A program made the position numbers and the translations under genes. A model generated the notes under the pieces. It saw nothing but the letters and a program-made list of their open reading frames with translations. It was not told where the DNA came from and did no database searches. A DNA stretch of 16,570 bases from JBGLNJ01 sp964353405. Its GTDB lineage: Bacteria; Chloroflexota; Anaerolineae; Fen-1058. Positions 13,127 through 16,570 of this stretch are shown in pieces. Numbering within the stretch: the first letter of the stretch is position 1; each line of letters opens with the position of its first letter. Location: assembly GCA_964353405.1 (NCBI GenBank), contig CAYGWJ010000078.1, forward strand, positions 1-16,570. The letters are read 5' to 3'.

Positions 13127-14377
13127 TTGCGTGGCTTATCATACAAGCTCAAGAGAGATCGTCAGTCTGCCCTACAGGATTTCAAACACGCAGCCAGCCT
13201 GGGATATGATGATGCTAAGCAGGAATTAGACAACGAACACGAAGCACAAGAGCAAGGAGCGCGAGAAAAAGCCGAGCAACTAGAACACGGGAGAGAAGCA
13301 CGCCGACAGGCCGCGCAGGCTGAGGCGGAAAGGCAGGCACAGCTGGCCGCCGAGCAAGCCGAAGCGAAACGACAGAAGAGAGAACGCCAAGAACACGAAG
13401 CGCGAGCCACGGCGGATCAACTTGAAGCTGCTCGTCAAGCTACGCTTGACGCACAAAGCAGAGGAAGCCAGGCGAGACGAGAACGCCTGGAACGCACGGC
13501 CCGCCTCGAACGGATGCTGGCACACCTCCGCGACCCGATGTGGCAAGGCATTGGCGCGATCGTCGCAATTGCGGCGCTGGCGGTCGCGCTGGGTGCATGG
13601 CTGTGGACAGATATTCATGCGGCGCTGTTTCCTTCCCCCACGCCGACACTCGGCATTGGCTCGACGCGCATCTCGGAAAAAGACGGCATGGTGATGGTGT
13701 ACGTCCCGGCAAGCGAGTTCCTGATGGGCTCTACCGACTCGGATTCGCAGGCTGCCAGCGACGAAAAGCCGCAGCACAAAGTTTACCTGGATGCTTTTTG
13801 GATTGACCAGACCGAAGTGACCAACGCGCAGTACAAGCAATGCGTGCAAGCTCAAGAGTGCAAAGCATCATTGTATGCCGATGATTCCAGATTCAACGGC
13901 GACAACCAGCCGGTGGTCGGCGTGGACTGGAATGATGCCAAAGCCTATTGCGAGTGGGCGGGACGGCAATTGCCCGCCGAGGCGCAATGGGAAAAAGCTG
14001 CGCAGGGAACCGATGGCCGAATTTATCCGTGGGGCAACCAGATCGCCACGTGCGAGTACGCGGTGATGAACGACGGCGGAGACGGGTGCGGGAAAGGCAA
14101 CGCAGCGTGGGCTGTTGGCAGTAAGCCCAAAGGCAACAGCCCATATGGCGCATTCGACATGGCCGGCAATGTGTGGGAATGGGTGTCCGATTGGTATGAT
14201 GAAAAATACTATGGCAGTTCGCCACCCAAAAATCCAACTGGCCCGACATCGGGACAAAACTGCGTACTGCGGGGCGGCTCGTGGGACGGTGGGGCGCAGC
14301 ATGTGCGTGCGGCGCTTCGGCTCGAGATCGCCCCTGAGCTTCGGGACCCCTATGTGGCGTTTCGCTGCTCCCGGTGA
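13127..14377 (+). CDS. fragment 5: intact C-terminal part, coiled coil, membrane helix, SUMF1/FGE-like domain
   Basis: This frame is open from 12953 to 14377. The only start seen is TTG13127, with no good ribosome-binding site, so separate translation is doubtful. It encodes the last TPR, a long Ala/Glu/Arg/Gln coil (about 13220-13520), a membrane helix (IGAIVAIAALAVALGAWLW) and a complete formylglycine-generating-enzyme-like domain. The FGE motifs are MVYVPASEFLMGS, TNAQY, LPAEAQWEKAA, YPWG, MAGNVWEWVSDWY, VLRGGSW and a final FRC. In true FGEs a catalytic cysteine follows RGGSW in a C-R-x-A pattern; here it is VRAAL, so the domain is probably a non-catalytic binding module. The membrane helix suggests that this domain lies outside the cytoplasm and the TIR and TPR parts inside. 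Confidence 0.8.
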   Translation: MRGLSYKLKRDRQSALQDFKHAASLGYDDAKQELDNEHEAQEQGAREKAEQLEHGREARRQAAQAEAERQAQLAAEQAEAKRQKRERQEHEARATADQLEAARQATLDAQSRGSQARRERLERTARLERMLAHLRDPMWQGIGAIVAIAALAVALGAWLWTDIHAALFPSPTPTLGIGSTRISEKDGMVMVYVPASEFLMGSTDSDSQAASDEKPQHKVYLDAFWIDQTEVTNAQYKQCVQAQECKASLYADDSRFNGDNQPVVGVDWNDAKAYCEWAGRQLPAEAQWEKAAQGTDGRIYPWGNQIATCEYAVMNDGGDGCGKGNAAWAVGSKPKGNSPYGAFDMAGNVWEWVSDWYDEKYYGSSPPKNPTGPTSGQNCVLRGGSWDGGAQHVRAALRLEIAPELRDPYVAFRCSR

Positions 14378-14386
14378 GAGGGCTGG

Positions 14387-14456
14387 ATGCAACGGATGCA
14401 AACGGATAAACGGATGGACGGATCAAATCCGTTTATCAGTTACCTATCCGTTGCAT
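14387..14456. repeat. CGGAT-rich hairpin repeat
   Basis: ATGCAACGGAT (14387-14397) is perfectly inverted at 14446-14456. Inside are further CGGAT units and the complementary ATCCGTTTATC, so several nested stems can form. It starts 10 bases after the preceding stop codon. It could help end transcription, but there is no T run. Confidence 0.6.
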
Positions 14457-14469
14457 TGAGAGGTGGCGC

Positions 14470-14625
14470 ATGCCCAAGCCCAAACTCGTCATACAAGATG
14501 CGCTATGGCTAAAATTCACCTACACAATCATTGGGCTGGCAATGCAAGTCCACAACGAACTGGGGCCGGGGCATCGCGAGCGAGTCTATCACGACGCGAT
14601 GGCCGCCAAACTCAAGCAAGCTGGC
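14470..14625 (+). pseudogene. truncated GxxExxY-family gene (N-terminal third)
   Basis: From ATG14470, preceded by AGAGGTGG, about 52 residues match the start of GxxExxY proteins (PD-(D/E)XK-like, function unsettled): FTYTIIGLAMQVHNELGPG, then HRERVYHDAMAAKL. The similarity stops near the codon for Gly at 14623, where the remaining family residues should follow, and the frame becomes meaningless up to 14733. The rest of the gene seems to have been lost by a deletion that joined it to the next fragment. Confidence 0.65.
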
Positions 14626-14959
14626 GAGCGAGGCTATCCGCAAAGTGCTGGAGCGCAAGGGCGATGCACTTTCGCAATTTGTGCAAGCCGCGCAGGCCGC
14701 GAACGTCGCCGCGCTGGTAGATTTGTTGGATGAGAATATCGTCAACGTCATCCGCAAGCTGCTGGCCGAAGAACAAATCGGCACGGCGGAAGGTGACGTG
14801 ATCGGCAAATTCGTCCAGCGGTACGGCTCGCTCGAAGAGGCTGACATTCCCGAAGCAGTCAAGGCGTTCGAGGCTTTGTTGCGCGAAGCATTCAAAGAGG
14901 CGCGCAGGGTGCATCCAGACAAAAAAGAGTATCCGGCTCACGTTGAAATAGTCGGTTGA
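14626..14959 (+). pseudogene. 3' end of an unrecognised gene fused to the GxxExxY remnant
   Basis: A good coding frame (nominal ATG at 14531, but homologous-looking only from about EAIRKVLERKG) gives about 110 charged, helical residues. They include ALVDLLDENIVNVIRKLL, VIGKFVQRYGSLEEADIPEA and the end HPDKKEYPAHVEIVG. I do not recognise the family. The missing N-terminus and the direct abutment with the GxxExxY remnant suggest the C-terminal part of a larger protein left by a deletion. The frame upstream of the junction is an out-of-frame reading of the GxxExxY gene. Confidence 0.5.
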
Positions 14960-14984
14960 CAATCGGCTGCAAAATGCTTATAGT
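14956..14984 (+). promoter_or_regulatory. predicted promoter of the C39-peptidase gene pair
   Basis: TTGACA (14956-14961), a 17-base spacer and TATAGT (14979-14984) make a near-perfect sigma70 promoter that begins inside the stop codon of the preceding fragment. Transcripts would start near 14991 and carry a leader of about 140 bases containing two twin-hairpin repeats before ATG15132. Confidence 0.7.
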
Positions 14985-14995
14985 GAGGCAAGCTC

Positions 14996-15116
14996 TGGCC
15001 CGAACAAGTTCGGGACTCTTGTCAATCGGATTCCCCAACTTGTTGGGGGTGGAGATGGCCCGAACAAGTTCGGGATTCCGTGATCAGAAGGATTCCCCAA
15101 CTTGTTGGGGATTGAG
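14996..15116. repeat. two tandem twin-hairpin repeat units
   Basis: Two units of about 60 bases each contain a hairpin CCCGAAC-AA-GTTCGGG (14999-15014 and 15059-15074). This is followed by GGATTC and a second hairpin CCCCAAC-TT-GTTGGGG (15033-15048 and 15095-15110). Each stem is 7 base pairs with a two-base centre. A related pair lies at 15998-16042. Confidence 0.8.
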
Positions 15117-15131
15117 GATGGAGATGATGCT

Positions 15132-15536
15132 ATGGGACAAGTGACAACTGAACTACCGGATACCGTTCGTCAGGCTCTAGGGCCGGCGGCGGCCCATGAC
15201 CTGGCCGTCTGGCTGGATCAGCGACTGCCGCACGCGGAAGATCAAGTGCCGATTTCGGCGTTGGTTGCCCGGCAAAAAGTCAACGTGTTGATGTTGGAAC
15301 AAGTCAGCAACTTGTTGTTGGCCGACGACCCCAAACTGGTTCAACTGGCCGAAGGCAAATGGGTGTGGCGTGTGCCGGTGGACCTGACCTTCCCCTCGCA
15401 AGGGCGCGTGGGCCGCGTGGGCGAGCTGGATGTGGACGCACATTACGGTCAGGTGATCTTTAGCGACGCCGTCCTCGCCGAGATCGGCAATGCCGCCCGC
15501 CGTTTAGCCAAGCAAGCATTGCGCCCAACGACATGA
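15132..15536 (+). CDS. unrecognised 134-residue protein coupled to a C39-like peptidase
   Basis: I do not recognise a characterised family. ATG15132 has GGAG 8 bases upstream (15120-15123); an earlier in-frame start at 15102 falls inside the hairpin repeat and is unlikely. The N-terminal two thirds look helical (for example NVLMLEQVSNLLL at 51-63). The C-terminal part has a strand-rich motif, WVWRVPVDLTFPSQGRVG (77-94), then GELDVDAHYGQVIF, resembling a small beta-sheet unit. No signal peptide or membrane segment is seen. Its TGA overlaps the next ATG (ATGA at 15533-15536), so the two proteins are made together and may act together. It could be a partner, substrate-binding or immunity protein for the peptidase, but nothing in the sequence proves this. 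Confidence 0.75.
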   Translation: MGQVTTELPDTVRQALGPAAAHDLAVWLDQRLPHAEDQVPISALVARQKVNVLMLEQVSNLLLADDPKLVQLAEGKWVWRVPVDLTFPSQGRVGRVGELDVDAHYGQVIFSDAVLAEIGNAARRLAKQALRPTT

Positions 15537-15988
15537 GCGACTTGATTTCGCTTCCGCACTATCAGCAGTCCGCCGAAGGATATTGCCTGCCGGCCTGCGC
15601 TCGCATGGTGCTGGCGTATCTGGGCCTGGAACTGACGGAAGCCGAGGTCAGCCGGACGCTGGGCGCGCAAGAGTTCGGCACACCCAGCTTTGCAGTGCAG
15701 CGGTTGACCGCGCTGAATTTGCAGGTGACCTACCGCGAATGGTCAGTTGCCCAATTGCTCGATGCGCTCCAGGCCAAGGCCCCGGTGCTGGTCTTTGTGC
15801 GGACGGCGTTTCTGGATCACTGGACGAACGATGTGGCTCACGCCATCGTGATTGTTTGTGCGACAGAGAACCAACAGTTTTGGATTCACGACCCGGCCTG
15901 GCCGGCCGGCCCGCAGGCTGTGTCGTGGGATGGCCTGCGGGCCGCGTGGGCCGAGTTCAGCTATCGCGGCGCGGTCATTACCAAGTAG
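15533..15988 (+). CDS. C39-like (papain-fold) cysteine peptidase domain protein
   Basis: This 151-residue single-domain protein resembles the peptidase C39-like family. QQSAEGYCLPACARMVL at 11-27 contains the oxyanion Gln and the nucleophile Cys18 (in CLPA, the place of the usual CGPA). VAHAIVIV carries His103 and WIHDPAW carries Asp120, completing a Cys-His-Asp set. The protein lacks the ABC-transporter parts of bacteriocin exporters and has no signal peptide, so it probably acts in the cytoplasm on an unknown substrate. Its start overlaps the stop of the upstream gene by ATGA. True peptidase activity is not shown; some relatives are inactive. Confidence 0.8.
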   Translation: MSDLISLPHYQQSAEGYCLPACARMVLAYLGLELTEAEVSRTLGAQEFGTPSFAVQRLTALNLQVTYREWSVAQLLDALQAKAPVLVFVRTAFLDHWTNDVAHAIVIVCATENQQFWIHDPAWPAGPQAVSWDGLRAAWAEFSYRGAVITK

Positions 15989-15997
15989 CTCGATTTA

Positions 15998-16042
15998 CCC
16001 CGACAAGTCGGGGAGTCCGTTGGATTCCTGAACTTGTTCAGG
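15998..16042. repeat. twin-hairpin repeat, third copy
   Basis: CCCCGAC-AA-GTCGGGG (15998-16013) is followed by GGATTC and CCTGAAC-TT-GTTCAGG (16027-16042). It has the same architecture as at 14996-15116 but different outer stem bases. A half-site, CCCGACAA at 16049-16056, follows and abuts the methylase fragment. It lies 10 bases after the C39 gene stop. Confidence 0.75.
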
Positions 16043-16055
16043 GTCAGTCCCGACA

Positions 16056-16346
16056 ATGGGCCGCTGTGTGATTCTCAACGACCTCTCGCCTGCCGCCGCG
16101 CACATCGCCTACAACTATTGCACTCCTGTTGACGTGGCCGCGCTCAAGCGCGAGTTCGAGCGAATCCAGGCCGCTGTGAAAGACGAATTCGATTGGCTGT
16201 ATGGGACGACCTGCGTTCACTGCAATGGCCCTGTGAGTACCCAATACACGATTTGGAGTGATGTATTTGAATGTGATAGGTGTGGCACAGAACTGGTGTT
16301 GTGGGATGTCGCAGTGGGCGAAATGGGGAATGTCTTGGCGACCTTT
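16056..16346 (+). pseudogene. internal fragment of a site-specific DNA methylase
   Basis: The roughly 97 residues from VILNDLSPAAAHIAYNY through PVDVAALKREFERI to YTIWSDVFECDRCG and LWDVAV match an internal part of large DNA methyltransferases common in Chloroflexota and relatives. The region follows the SAM-binding motif and contains a CxxC...CxxC zinc knuckle (TTCVHC and FECDRC). The N-terminus with the SAM-binding motif is absent, since a hairpin repeat lies there. The frame is cut after VLATF at about 16346, where the IS630 element begins. The nominal ORF to 16424 continues into the insertion sequence. This is a remnant without activity. Confidence 0.75.
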
Positions 16347-16570
16347 AGAGCGAATTCCTGTTGCATATACGGTGTGATCTGTTACAGTGGGGGGTATGAA
16401 ACCATACTCCCAAGACCTACGTGAACGTGTTATTGCGGCTGTGGAAGCCGAGGAACAGTCTCAACCCGCGCTGGCCAAACTGTTTAGCGTGAGCTTGTCC
16501 TTCATCGAGAAACTCCTGCATCGTTGGCGCAAAACCAGTAGTGGCGAGGCATTCCCCCAGGGCGGTGGAT
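16347..16570 (+). mobile_element. IS630-family insertion sequence, left end (cut by window)
   Basis: An IS630-type transposase start lies at 16396. The methylase similarity ends at TTTA (16344-16347), which contains the TA dinucleotide that IS630 elements target, so the left end is probably at about 16347. The right end and the second TA are outside the window. The element interrupts the methylase remnant. Confidence 0.65.
16396..16570 (+). CDS. IS630-family transposase, N-terminal part
   Basis: The 58 residues visible from ATG16396 start MKPYSQDLRERVIAAVEAEE, the standard opening of IS630-family transposases. They continue with a helix-turn-helix (ALAKLFSVSLSFIEKLLHRW) that binds the element's ends. 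The DDE catalytic part lies beyond the window. The ATG is preceded by a G-rich stretch at 16389-16394. No frameshift is seen in the visible part. Confidence 0.85.
   Translation, partial: MKPYSQDLRERVIAAVEAEEQSQPALAKLFSVSLSFIEKLLHRWRKTSSGEAFPQGGG

Larger units (their letters stand above)
11436..14377 (+). pseudogene. disrupted effector-associated domain / TIR / TPR / SUMF1-like signalling gene
   Basis: Four reading-frame segments join into one protein of about 940 residues if four lesions are repaired. A base is missing at 11597 (TACTG for TACCTG), another near 11989 (ATAAG for ATAAAG), one base is extra at about 12715 (CTAAGCG for CTAGCG), and a MITE-like insert lies at 12887-12998. Repaired, the order is: DEATH-like effector-associated domain (about 1-75); TIR domain from VFISHAHED (residue 102) with WVRKE, whose Glu172 is in the place of the NADase catalytic glutamate; about seven TPRs; Ala/Glu/Arg coiled coil; one membrane helix (nt 13541-13606); SUMF1/FGE-like domain. 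Such domain chains are typical of bacterial conflict or immune signalling proteins. The lesions sit in short homopolymers, so assembly error is possible for the three shifts but not for the insertion. Confidence 0.8.

Noticed and set aside
14996..15116. Tandem 60-bp units as a short CRISPR array
   Set aside because: Only two units are present, and the repeated parts are two separate hairpins of different sequence with short, partly similar spacers. There is no repeat-spacer regularity and no cas gene.
16056..16424. An intact small zinc-finger protein
   Set aside because: The similarity is to the middle of a large DNA methylase, and the last 26 codons run into the IS630 left end, so it is a remnant.

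Overview
The window reads as a chromosomal segment from a fairly GC-rich bacterium, most likely a member of the Chloroflexota (Anaerolineae-like). That assignment is inference. It rests on the TIR/TPR/SUMF1-type signalling gene with an N-terminal effector-associated domain, the long SMC, the GHL10 lipoprotein, the type of DNA methylase fragment and the many short dispersed hairpin repeats. No rRNA, tRNA or other taxonomic marker is present, and I found no CRISPR array or phage module.

Left part (1-3860): a NifX/NifB-type small metal-binding protein on the plus strand converges on a minus-strand operon fur-type regulator > cbiM (with PDGLE domain) > cbiQ > cbiO. This is a complete energy-coupling-factor nickel/cobalt uptake system headed by its own regulator. 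The operon has a near-consensus promoter, and a perfect 16-bp palindrome of the form TTGCAA-N4-TTGCAA lies at the predicted transcription start. It closely resembles the Nur box of nickel-responsive Fur-family proteins, so a nickel-sensing, autoregulated nikMQO-type operon is the best reading.

Middle part (3860-11240), all minus strand: a repeat-rich spacer; a 476-residue protein made only of 18 tandem zinc ribbons (36 CxxC motifs) with a regular three-module super-repeat; a GHL10 glycoside-hydrolase-like lipoprotein; and a 1343-residue SMC whose hinge carries a large Arg/Gln/Glu-rich insert. The smc and GHL10 genes are almost fused end to end. smc has its own promoter, placed back to back with a plus-strand promoter for the next gene.

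Right part (11376-16570), plus strand, is a decayed accessory region. A strong promoter drives what was a gene of about 940 codons (effector-associated domain, TIR, about seven TPRs, coiled coil, one membrane helix, SUMF1/FGE-like domain). It is now broken by three single-base frameshifts and by a 112-bp MITE-like insertion with 8-bp target duplications. Then come a CGGAT hairpin repeat, a truncated GxxExxY-type gene fused to an unrecognised 3' end, a promoter followed by twin-hairpin repeats, a coupled pair (unknown protein plus C39-like cysteine peptidase), another twin hairpin, an internal fragment of a DNA methylase, and the start of an IS630-family transposase cut by the window end. Genes to the left of 11240 look intact. 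Almost everything to the right, apart from the C39 pair, is broken or mobile.
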